Assembly: GCA_963973455.1 (NCBI GenBank)
Contig: CAXAZF010000004.1
Coordinates: forward strand, 186,001 to 250,000
DNA: 64,000 nucleotides
Direction of reading: 5' to 3'
DNA from: Marixanthomonas sp002364245
GTDB taxonomy: Bacteria > Bacteroidota > Bacteroidia > Flavobacteriales > Flavobacteriaceae
Shown: in pieces, positions 17,401 to 25,625 of the stretch
Position numbering within the stretch: the first letter of the stretch is position 1
Layout: every line of letters starts with the position of its first letter
Program-made: the position numbers and the translations under genes
Notes under the pieces: model-generated
What the model was told of the DNA's origin: nothing
Seen by the model: the letters and a program-made list of their open reading frames with translations, nothing else
The model's database searches: none

Positions 17401-17640
17401 TCCTAAAGGTTTAAGTTGTTCATTTTTTCCATTGATGAAAAACCCTTCGACAAGCTCAGGATAAACCAAGCCAAAAAAATCTAGGCTTACGAAAGCTTAT
17501 CTAAATTTTTTGCTCATCTCCTAAATTTTAGAAACTCGCTTTTAAAAATAATGCTTTGGGACACTATTTTGGATGGCTCAAACAGTCTAAAATTTTACGG
17601 GGACTTCACTTCAAATTTTACGATACACTTTCGGTAGGCC
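17401..17640 (+). repeat. Direct repeat A (~240 bp), left flank of the defence island
   Basis: Matches 30392-30629 in the same orientation. A core of 72 bp is identical by eye (17418-17489 versus 30408-30479). Further blocks are shared beyond it: CTAAATTTTAG(A/G)AACTCGCTTT, GCTCAAACAG(T/C)CTAAAATT and TTCAAATTTTACGATA. The core includes CCCTTCGACAAGCTCAGGAT, a short motif I recall as widely dispersed. Non-coding. The two copies bracket 18183-30340. Confidence 0.85.
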
Positions 17641-18182
17641 AAAAGAGATATCTATAACAAATAACTTTAGCAGTTTCTATTAAATTTATTTAAAGGGCAT
17701 TGATTATTGATCTTTGTTCCGGAACTGGTGGGCTGTTGGTGGTACCGCATAAAAAAAGCCTAAAAATTTCAGCGGCTAGACACTTGCTTTCTTTTTTAGG
17801 CCCACTTTCATATTGAAAGTCCATCTTTAGTGTAACATGGTGTAACAAATATAATTGTTGACAAGACAAGAAAAAAATAAATAGTCTTAAAATGTTTACA
17901 GTTTTAAGATAATTTTATATGGATGTAAGTTGCCTATTTATGTGGATGTTAGGTTGTAATTTGTTTGCAATTGAGGGATGTTTGAGTTTGAATGTAGTAT
18001 AGCGTTATCAGATAGTTTCCTTAAAAATTCTATATTTGAGGTAACTTCCTGTTAAAATAGTAAACACAGACTTTTATTTCGTGAACTTAAATAAACTTTA
18101 AAAGATTTTTATTTCTATCGGTTTTAAAGAAAATGAATAGTCGTTAAACTATTATGGGGAACCAAACACATAAAAATAATAC
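17641..18182. other. Non-coding leader of the restriction operon, with repeats
   Basis: Contains the second copy of the GGCTAGACACTTGC repeat (17773-17792). Around it is an inverted pair, GCCTAAAAA (17758-17766) and TTTTTAGGC (17793-17801), and a palindrome ACTTTCATATTGAAAGT (17804-17820). The remainder is AT-rich leader of hsdM. No open frame is convincing. Confidence 0.5.
18031..18038 (+). promoter_or_regulatory. Candidate -7 box of the hsd operon
   Basis: TATATTTG fits TAnnTTTG and lies ~145 bp before the hsdM start. No clear TTTG -33 element is at the expected distance, so this is only a candidate. Confidence 0.35.
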
Positions 18183-19730
18183 ATGACAAGTACAGTACAA
18201 CGCGCCCAATTACAAAGCCAAATTTGGAGAATAGCCAACGATGTTCGTGGCTCGGTAGATGGATGGGATTTTAAACACTTTGTTTTAGGAACCCTCTTTT
18301 ACAGATTTATTAGCGAAAATTTTACACGTTATATTGAAGGAGGTGATGATAGCATAGATTATGCAAGTCTGTCCGATGATGTCATTACACCCGAAATTAA
18401 AGAAGATGCCGTAAAAACAAAAGGTTATTTTATTTATCCAAGCCACCTTTTTGTAAATGTGGTTAAAAATGCCAATACCAACGAAAACTTAAATACCGAC
18501 TTAGCCGCCATCTTTGCAGCTATAGAAAACTCTGCAAATGGTTTCCCTTCAGAAGAAGATATTAAAGGTTTATTTGCCGATTTTGATACTACCAGTAGCC
18601 GATTAGGGAATACCGTTGAAAATAAAAACAGCCGCTTAGCAAAGGTGCTAAAAGGAGTGGCCGGTTTAAAGTTTGGTCAATTTGAAGATAACCAAATAGA
18701 CCTTTTTGGCGATGCTTATGAGTTTCTTATCTCTAACTATGCGGCCAATGCAGGTAAGTCTGGTGGCGAGTTCTTTACCCCTCAAAATGTTTCTAAGCTT
18801 ATTGCACAACTAGCAATGCATAAGCAAACCACAGTCAATAAAATTTACGATCCCGCTGCGGGTTCTGGTTCTTTGCTTTTACAAGCCAAAAAACACTTTG
18901 ATAGTCATATCATACAAGATGGTTTCTACGGTCAGGAAATTAACTATACCACTTACAATCTGGCACGTATGAATATGTTTTTGCACAACATCAATTACGA
19001 TAAATTTCATTTAGTTCACGGCGATACTTTGATACATCCCGAGCTAGGCGATGAAAAACCTTTTGATGCTATTGTTTCTAATCCGCCCTACTCTGTAAAA
19101 TGGGCTGGCGATAACGACCCTACTTTAATTAACGATGATAGGTTTGCCCCTGCTGGGGTATTGGCACCAAAGTCAAAGGCAGATTTCGCTTTTGTAATGC
19201 ACGCCCTAAGTTATTTATCGAGTAAAGGTAGAGCAGCTTTAGTTTGTTTCCCGGGTATATTTTACCGTGGTGGTGCAGAACAGAAGATTAGAAAATATCT
19301 GGTAGATAACAACTTTGTTGAAACAGTCATCTCTTTAGCACCTAATCTATTTTTTGGGACTTCTATAGCCGTAAATATTTTGGTGCTTTCCAAAAGCAAA
19401 ACCGATACGAAAACGCAATTTATTGATGTAAGCGGAGAAAAATTCTTTAAAAAAGAAACCAACAACAACATTCTTACAGATGCGCACATTAAGAGCATTG
19501 TAGAAATGTTTGATAGTAAAGAAGAAGTAGCTCACGTTGCCACAACTATCGACAATAGTAAAATAGCCGAAAACGACTATAACCTTTCGGTAAGTTCGTA
19601 TGTAGAGCCCGAAGACACCCGCGAGAAAATTAATATTGAAGAGCTGAATAAAGAAGTAGCAGAAACCGTAAAGAAAATAGACAAACTACGTTCTGAAATT
19701 GACAGCATTGTAAAAGAGATTGAAGGATGA
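18183..19730 (+). CDS. hsdM: Type I restriction-modification methyltransferase subunit HsdM
   Basis: Modification subunit that, with HsdS, transfers methyl groups from SAM to adenine in a bipartite target. 515 residues. The N-terminal HsdM helical domain holds VDGWDFKHFVLGTLFYRFI. The catalytic domain has motif I DPAAGSGSLLLQ (~223-234) and the N6-adenine motif IV NPPYS (300-304). Motifs look intact. The C-terminus is helical and charged, as expected for docking to HsdS. It overlaps hsdS by 4 bp (ATGA), so translation is coupled. First gene of an eight-gene operon. Confidence 0.97.
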   Translation: MTSTVQRAQLQSQIWRIANDVRGSVDGWDFKHFVLGTLFYRFISENFTRYIEGGDDSIDYASLSDDVITPEIKEDAVKTKGYFIYPSHLFVNVVKNANTNENLNTDLAAIFAAIENSANGFPSEEDIKGLFADFDTTSSRLGNTVENKNSRLAKVLKGVAGLKFGQFEDNQIDLFGDAYEFLISNYAANAGKSGGEFFTPQNVSKLIAQLAMHKQTTVNKIYDPAAGSGSLLLQAKKHFDSHIIQDGFYGQEINYTTYNLARMNMFLHNINYDKFHLVHGDTLIHPELGDEKPFDAIVSNPPYSVKWAGDNDPTLINDDRFAPAGVLAPKSKADFAFVMHALSYLSSKGRAALVCFPGIFYRGGAEQKIRKYLVDNNFVETVISLAPNLFFGTSIAVNILVLSKSKTDTKTQFIDVSGEKFFKKETNNNILTDAHIKSIVEMFDSKEEVAHVATTIDNSKIAENDYNLSVSSYVEPEDTREKINIEELNKEVAETVKKIDKLRSEIDSIVKEIEG

Positions 19731-20935
19731 ATTATTTAGAAAAATTATTAGATGGGGTTGAGGTGGTATGGAAACCATTAGGTGAGGTTAGTAAATTAAA
19801 AAGAGGTAAAACCATAACGGCAAAAACCAAAATTGATGGTGATATTCCAGTAATTAGCGGAGGTCAAAAACCCGCTTACTACAATGCAAAATTTAATAGA
19901 GATGGAGAAACTATAACAGTGGCAGGTAGCGGAGCATATGCAGGTTTTCTTATGTATTGGAATCAACCGATCTTTGTGTCAGATGCTTTCTCTATTAAGC
20001 CTGATTCAAAAATACTTATTACAAAATTTGTATTTCAATTCTTGGCCAATAAACAAGAATGGATTCATAATTTACAAAAAGGATCTGGTGTTCCTCACGT
20101 TTATCCTAAAGATTTAGAAAAAGTCAAAATCCCCATCCCTTGCCCCGACAATCCAAAAAAATCCCTACAAATTCAACAAAAAATAGTTGATATTCTCGAT
20201 ACCTTTACAGAGCTTACAGCAGAGCTTACAGCAGAGCTTACAGCAGAGCTTACCGCTCGTAAACAACAATTTGAGTATTACAGAGAGCAGTTGTTGTCTT
20301 TTGATAAGGATGAGGTGAAGCATCTACCTATGGGTGATGAAAGTTTAGGGGAGTTTATACGTGGTAAACGATTTGTGAAAAATGATATTATTGATGAAGG
20401 AGTGCCAACAATTCACTACGGTGAAATGTATACACATTACGGTACTTGGGCAAATCAAACAAAATCTTTTGTCAGTAGAGAATTAGTAGATCGTAAAAAG
20501 TTAAGACTTGCTGAAAAAGGAGATGTTGTCATAGTCGCAGCTGGAGAAACTATTGAGGATATTGGCCAAGGTACAGCTTGGTTAGGTGATGAAGGTGTTG
20601 TTATACACGATGCCTGCTTTTATTACAAAAGTGAACTAAACCCTAAATATGTAGCATATTTTACGCGTACAAGACAGTTTCACGATCAAATTAAGAAACA
20701 TATCCGCACAGGTAAAATATCTGCAATTAACGCAAAGGGGCTAGGCAAAGCTATAATTCCTATTCCTTCTCTAGAAGAACAAGAACGCATCGTCTCAATC
20801 TTAGATAAGTTTGATACGCTTACCACTTCTATTAGCGAGGGTCTTCCAAAAGAAATAGAGTTAAGGCAAAAGCAGTATGAGTTTTACCGCGCCTTGTTGT
20901 TAGACTTTAATAAATTAAAAATGAATAATGGATAG
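19727..20935 (+). CDS. hsdS: Type I restriction-modification specificity subunit HsdS
   Basis: DNA-recognition subunit shared by methylation and cleavage complexes. 402 residues in two halves. TRD1 begins WKPLGEVSKLKRGKTITAK and ends in a conserved helix (IQQKIVDILDTFTEL). TRD2 begins near LGEFIRGKRFVKNDIIDEG and ends in the matching helix LEEQERIVSILDKFDTLTT. Between them, residues 162-177 are four ELTA units (equivalently TAEL), encoded by a 12-bp DNA repeat. This is the same spacer motif and position known from EcoR124-family HsdS. Both TRDs and both helices are present, so the subunit looks functional. Confidence 0.96.
   Translation: MNYLEKLLDGVEVVWKPLGEVSKLKRGKTITAKTKIDGDIPVISGGQKPAYYNAKFNRDGETITVAGSGAYAGFLMYWNQPIFVSDAFSIKPDSKILITKFVFQFLANKQEWIHNLQKGSGVPHVYPKDLEKVKIPIPCPDNPKKSLQIQQKIVDILDTFTELTAELTAELTAELTARKQQFEYYREQLLSFDKDEVKHLPMGDESLGEFIRGKRFVKNDIIDEGVPTIHYGEMYTHYGTWANQTKSFVSRELVDRKKLRLAEKGDVVIVAAGETIEDIGQGTAWLGDEGVVIHDACFYYKSELNPKYVAYFTRTRQFHDQIKKHIRTGKISAINAKGLGKAIIPIPSLEEQERIVSILDKFDTLTTSISEGLPKEIELRQKQYEFYRALLLDFNKLKMNNG
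20210..20257 (+). repeat. 12-bp in-frame tandem repeat in hsdS (ELTA/TAEL units)
   Basis: Three perfect copies of GAGCTTACAGCA (20210-20245) are followed by a fourth copy with two substitutions (GAGCTTACCGCT, 20246-20257). Each unit adds four residues to the helix joining the two target-recognition domains. Because the unit is a multiple of three, gain or loss keeps the frame. Confidence 0.95.
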
Positions 20936-21303
20936 TGGAAAATGTAAAAAAAAATATAGTTAAGGATAAATCATTTTGCTTTGCTTTGCGAATTATAAAG
21001 CTATCTAAATTTTTACAAAAAGATAAAAAAGAGTTTGTTATAAGTAAACAGGTTTTACGCAGTGGAACATCGGTTGGTGCGTTAATTAGAGAAGCTGAAC
21101 ACGCTCAAAGTAAAGCTGATTTTATTCATAAAATGAGTATCGCACTTAAAGAGGCAAATGAAACCGATTATTGGATAGAATTACTATACCAATCTGAAGA
21201 AATAGGTAAAGAAGCCTACCAATCTTTACACCCACAAATTCAGGAGCTTATAAAGTTATTGGTTTCAATAGTAAAATCATCTAAAAAAATAAATAATTCT
21301 TAA
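20935..21303 (+). CDS. Four-helix-bundle protein (23S rRNA intervening-sequence family)
   Basis: 122 residues of the TIGR02436/S23 four-helix-bundle family. Typical features are SFCFALRIIKLSKFLQ, the conserved VLRSGTSVGALIREAEHAQSK, and KMSIALKEANETDYWIELL. The start is GTG at 20935, whose G is also the last base of the hsdS TAG, so the genes overlap by 1 bp. Members occur in 23S rRNA insertions and also as orphan genes inside restriction and polysaccharide operons; molecular function is not established. It lies 9 bp before hsdR. Confidence 0.88.
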   Translation: MENVKKNIVKDKSFCFALRIIKLSKFLQKDKKEFVISKQVLRSGTSVGALIREAEHAQSKADFIHKMSIALKEANETDYWIELLYQSEEIGKEAYQSLHPQIQELIKLLVSIVKSSKKINNS

Positions 21304-21312
21304 TTCTCCATT

Positions 21313-24300
21313 ATGAATTCTCCACTATATAATACCATCGCAGAATCCAAAAACTTTATTGTTTTAGATACCTATAAAAAGTTTTCAGAAGTTAATGAAG
21401 CACCAGTTAGCTATCAAACTGAAGCTGATTTAGAGAAAGAACTCATCCAAGATTTAAAAGATCAAGGTTACGAGTTACTCCCTCAGCTGAATCAACAAAC
21501 GATGTTGGCCAATGTTCGGGTGCAATTGCAAAACCTAAATCAGGTACAGTTTACCAATAGTGAGTGGCAGCGTTTTGTGGTAGAGTATTTAGACAAACCC
21601 AGCGATAACCTGATTGATAAAACAAGAAAGATACACGACGACTATATCTATGATTTTGTGTTTGATGATGGTCGCATCCAAAACATTTACCTGGTAGATA
21701 AAAAGAATATGACGCGCAATAAAGTGCAAGTCATTTCCCAGTTTGAACAAACAGGAACACACGCCAATCGCTATGACGTCACAATTTTAGTGAATGGTTT
21801 ACCCTTAGTACAAATAGAGCTTAAAAAGAGAGGTATTGCTATACGTGAGGCCTTTAACCAAGTTCACCGCTATACTAAAGAGAGCTTTAATACTGAAAAC
21901 TCTTTATTTAAATATTTACAGCTTTTTGTCATTTCTAACGGCACAGATACCCGATATTTTGCCAATACCGTAGAACGTAATAAGAATAGCTTTGATTTTA
22001 CAATGAATTGGGCAAAATCTGACAATTCACTCATTAAAGATTTAAAAGATTTTACTGCTACTTTTTTTGAGAAAAATACCTTACTCAATATTTTACTTAA
22101 TTATTCGGTGTTCGATATAAGCAACACCCTATTGATAATGCGGCCTTATCAAATTGCAGCAACCGAGCGTATTTTATGGAAAATTAAAAGCAGCTATGAA
22201 GCTAAAAAATGGGCGACTACAGAAAGCGGTGGTTTTATATGGCATACCACAGGTTCTGGTAAAACCTTAACCAGTTTTAAAGCGGCACGCCTGGCCACAC
22301 AATTAGACTTTATAGATAAGGTTTTCTTTGTAGTTGATAGAAAAGATTTAGACTATCAAACAATGAAAGAGTATCAACGCTTCTCGCCTGATAGTGTAAA
22401 CGGTTCAGAAAGTACAGCCGGTTTAAAAAAAAATATAGAAAAAGACGATAACAAGATTATTGTCACCACTATTCAGAAACTAAACAACCTTATAAAAAGC
22501 GAGAATAATCTAGCCTTATACCAAAAGCAGGTTGTTTTTATTTTTGATGAAGCGCACCGCTCACAGTTTGGAGAAGCGCAAAAAAATCTTCAAAAGAAAT
22601 TTAAAAAATACTATCAATTTGGTTTTACTGGTACACCAATATTCCCTGAAAATGCCTTAGGTGCAGATACAACAGCAGGTGTATTTGGTAGAGAATTGCA
22701 CTCTTATGTGATTACTGATGCTATTAGAGATGAAAAAGTATTAAAGTTTAAAGTAGATTATAATGATGTACGCCCACAATTTAAAGGGATAGAAACAGAA
22801 CAAGATTTAGATAAACTCAGTGCGGCAGAAAACAAAAAGGCTTTATTACACCCGTCACGTATTGAGGAAATTTCACAATATATTTTAAAACATTATAGAC
22901 AGAAAACCCATAGAACAAAAGGGGGTAAAACTGGCTTTAATGCAATGTTTGCCGTAAGTAGTATTGATGCAGCCAAATTTTATTATGAAACTATAAATGA
23001 ACTGCAAAAAGATAGCGATAAACCCTTAAAAATAGCAACTATTTTTTCTTTTGCTGCCAATGAAGAACAAAATGCAATAGGTGAAATTCAAGATGAAACC
23101 TTTGAGCCTGCTGCAATGGATATGAGTTCTAAAGAGTTCTTAACCAAAGCAATCAATGACTACAACAAAATGTTTAAAACCAGCTTTGGTGTAGATAGCA
23201 AAGAGTTTCAAAACTATTATCGCGATTTAGCGAAGCGTGTAAAAAATCAAGATGTTGACCTTTTAATTGTCGTAGGGATGTTTTTAACCGGCTTTGATGC
23301 ACCAAGGTTAAACACCTTGTTTGTAGATAAGAATTTGCGTTACCACGGTTTAATGCAAGCTTTTTCGCGAACAAATCGTATTTATGATGCCACCAAGACA
23401 TTTGGTAATATTGTTACTTTTAGAGATTTGGAAAAAGCTACAATAGATTCAATTACGCTTTTTGGTGATAGTAAAACAAAAAATGTAGTTTTAGAAAAAA
23501 GCTATAAAGAATATTTAGAAGGCTTTAAGGATATAGCAACAGGTAATGCACGAAGAGGTTATATTGAAGTGGTACAAGAGTTAAATGAAAGATTCCCAGA
23601 GCCCGATGCAATAGAAACTGAAAAAGATAAAAAAGAATTTTCTAAACTCTTTGGAGAATATTTACGTGTGGAAAACATACTCCAAAATTATGATGAGTTT
23701 GCTTATCTAAAAGAATTTCAAAATGTAGATGAAAATGATGAGGAGGCTGTAGAAGCTTTTAAAGAAGAGAATTTTCTTACTGATGAAGATATTGAGAATA
23801 TGCAAGCCATTGAAGTGCTGGAAGAGCGCAAGGTTCAGGACTACCGTTCAACCTACAATGATATTCGCGATTGGATAAGAAGAGAAAAACAAGGCAAAGA
23901 AGCAGAGGAGTCCACTATAGATTGGGACGATGTTGTTTTTGAAGTAGACTTGTTAAAATCACAAGAAATCAACTTAGATTATATTCTTGAACTGATTTTT
24001 GAAAATAACAAAAAAACAAAAAGTAAAGATGATTTAGTAGAAGAAATAAGACGTGTAATTCGTGCCAGTATTGGGAATAGAGCAAAAGAAAGTCTAGTCG
24101 TAGAATTTATAAACGCTACAGATTTAGATAAAATAGAAGATAAGTCCAGCATTATAGATGCCTTCTTTGAATTCGCGCAACAGAAACAAAAGAAAGAGGC
24201 AGAAGAATTAATTAAGGACGATAACTTAAACGAAGAACCAGCCAAACGCTATATTTTATCCTCTCTAAAACGTGAATACGCCAGTGAAAACGGTACAGAA

Positions 24301-24423
24301 TTAAACTCTATATTACCTAAAATGAGTCCATTAAACCCGAACTATTTAACTTTAAAGCAAAAGGTTTTTGATAAGATTTCATCCTTTGTCGAAAAATTTA
24401 AGGGAGTGGGGGGTCAAATATGA
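21313..24423 (+). CDS. hsdR: Type I restriction endonuclease subunit HsdR
   Basis: Translocating and cleaving subunit, 1,036 residues, normal length. The N-terminal nuclease domain shows the PD-(D/E)XK-type D...ELK pattern (YDVTILVNG ... LVQIELKKRG, ~154-173). SF2 motor: Walker A HTTGSGKT (~310-317), DEAH box FIFDEAHRSQFGE (~408-420), and motif III FTGTP. The helical C-terminal domain is acidic. The stop overlaps the next start by 4 bp (ATGA), tying the restriction operon to the downstream nuclease gene. All key motifs are present. Confidence 0.97.
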   Translation: MNSPLYNTIAESKNFIVLDTYKKFSEVNEAPVSYQTEADLEKELIQDLKDQGYELLPQLNQQTMLANVRVQLQNLNQVQFTNSEWQRFVVEYLDKPSDNLIDKTRKIHDDYIYDFVFDDGRIQNIYLVDKKNMTRNKVQVISQFEQTGTHANRYDVTILVNGLPLVQIELKKRGIAIREAFNQVHRYTKESFNTENSLFKYLQLFVISNGTDTRYFANTVERNKNSFDFTMNWAKSDNSLIKDLKDFTATFFEKNTLLNILLNYSVFDISNTLLIMRPYQIAATERILWKIKSSYEAKKWATTESGGFIWHTTGSGKTLTSFKAARLATQLDFIDKVFFVVDRKDLDYQTMKEYQRFSPDSVNGSESTAGLKKNIEKDDNKIIVTTIQKLNNLIKSENNLALYQKQVVFIFDEAHRSQFGEAQKNLQKKFKKYYQFGFTGTPIFPENALGADTTAGVFGRELHSYVITDAIRDEKVLKFKVDYNDVRPQFKGIETEQDLDKLSAAENKKALLHPSRIEEISQYILKHYRQKTHRTKGGKTGFNAMFAVSSIDAAKFYYETINELQKDSDKPLKIATIFSFAANEEQNAIGEIQDETFEPAAMDMSSKEFLTKAINDYNKMFKTSFGVDSKEFQNYYRDLAKRVKNQDVDLLIVVGMFLTGFDAPRLNTLFVDKNLRYHGLMQAFSRTNRIYDATKTFGNIVTFRDLEKATIDSITLFGDSKTKNVVLEKSYKEYLEGFKDIATGNARRGYIEVVQELNERFPEPDAIETEKDKKEFSKLFGEYLRVENILQNYDEFAYLKEFQNVDENDEEAVEAFKEENFLTDEDIENMQAIEVLEERKVQDYRSTYNDIRDWIRREKQGKEAEESTIDWDDVVFEVDLLKSQEINLDYILELIFENNKKTKSKDDLVEEIRRVIRASIGNRAKESLVVEFINATDLDKIEDKSSIIDAFFEFAQQKQKKEAEELIKDDNLNEEPAKRYILSSLKREYASENGTELNSILPKMSPLNPNYLTLKQKVFDKISSFVEKFKGVGGQI

Positions 24424-25622
24424 TTGATAAAGCAACCGAATTCGATATTACAAAAGAAACGACCTTCCTTAAAGGAATTCTACCGGCACTACCGAAGAGA
24501 CCAAGAAAGAATCTTTTCGATATTTTAAAAATTCAACACAGAGAAATACGCAATAGTAATATATTAGCTTATTTTTTTGATCCAAACGAGGAGCATGGCT
24601 TTGGTTCTTTATTTTTCGATTCATTTCAAGAAATAGCAATAGAAAGAATTGCGGCATTAAAAAGAACGCATCCTCACATTGTATTTAATGATATTAGCAG
24701 CCTTGATGAAGTTATAAGTGTTTGCACTGAGGAGCAAACCAATGGAGCTTCTGAAACTACTAAGAGTATCGATATTGTCCTAGAAGGTGATGACTGGGTA
24801 ATTGGTATCGAAAATAAAATACACCATCATATAACAAATCCACTTGACATTTATTGGAAGCATTTGCAAAGCAAGAACAGAAAGTACACTTTTGGTATTG
24901 TGTTGAGTCTTGAATTATATGATCCCCAGTATATCGAAATTTGCGATAGTGGTTATTTTCTAAATATTACACATCAAGAACTTATGAAGCGTGTGCAAAA
25001 TAACTTACAACTTACAGGAGAGTTAAACAGTACAGATTTATTTTATTTAAGAGAATATTTTAAAAATATTGAGAGTCATTATTATCATTTAAAAGAAACA
25101 CCTGAAATGGACGAAGTTGTTAAGCAAGTTTTTGAAAACTATAAATCCATAAGTGAAATCCTGGAGAAAAAAAATGCTGTAGAAAAGTACATCGAAGATG
25201 AGATAGATTATGCTTTTAAAGAACATAATTATGAAAAAACGGGGAAATGGTATAGACGAATTGATAAGAAATTTGATTTATATTTTTTTGTAAAGCCAGC
25301 ATCAGAATTGTTAGAAATGAATGCTGTCTGGTTGTGTTTTGAGATTAGAAATAATACCAATGACGTTGTTGATAAGTCGGAATTTGTTAGGCACTTCCTT
25401 AAAGTATTCGAAAAAGAACCTAATTTCAACCAAGGTAAATTAGATAAATATAAAAATCATACACACGCCTTCACATATAATGAGAATGAAGTATTCAGTA
25501 ACAATGTTTCTTTCAAAGATAAATTTAAAGAAATTTTGGAAAAACTTATAAACGGTGAAAACTCCCCAGTTAAAATAGTAGAGTCTTATTTAGAAGATCG
25601 ACAAATTTTTAAAATCAACTAA
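24420..25622 (+). CDS. PD-(D/E)XK nuclease superfamily protein
   Basis: 400 residues with the nuclease-superfamily fold in the first half. After the N-terminal helix stretch EIRNSNILAYFFDPNE come the catalytic-type residues SIDIVLEG (Asp118) and IGIENKIHH (Glu131-x-Lys133), in the D...ExK arrangement. This matches the PDDEXK_4 group often found as accessory genes in defence loci. The C-terminal half is helical and Lys/Asn-rich, with no recognised domain. The start ATG overlaps the hsdR stop. The gene is markedly AT-richer than hsdM/S/R, suggesting separate origin. Whether it cuts DNA or RNA is unknown. Confidence 0.85.
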   Translation: MIDKATEFDITKETTFLKGILPALPKRPRKNLFDILKIQHREIRNSNILAYFFDPNEEHGFGSLFFDSFQEIAIERIAALKRTHPHIVFNDISSLDEVISVCTEEQTNGASETTKSIDIVLEGDDWVIGIENKIHHHITNPLDIYWKHLQSKNRKYTFGIVLSLELYDPQYIEICDSGYFLNITHQELMKRVQNNLQLTGELNSTDLFYLREYFKNIESHYYHLKETPEMDEVVKQVFENYKSISEILEKKNAVEKYIEDEIDYAFKEHNYEKTGKWYRRIDKKFDLYFFVKPASELLEMNAVWLCFEIRNNTNDVVDKSEFVRHFLKVFEKEPNFNQGKLDKYKNHTHAFTYNENEVFSNNVSFKDKFKEILEKLINGENSPVKIVESYLEDRQIFKIN

Positions 25623-25625
25623 TTT

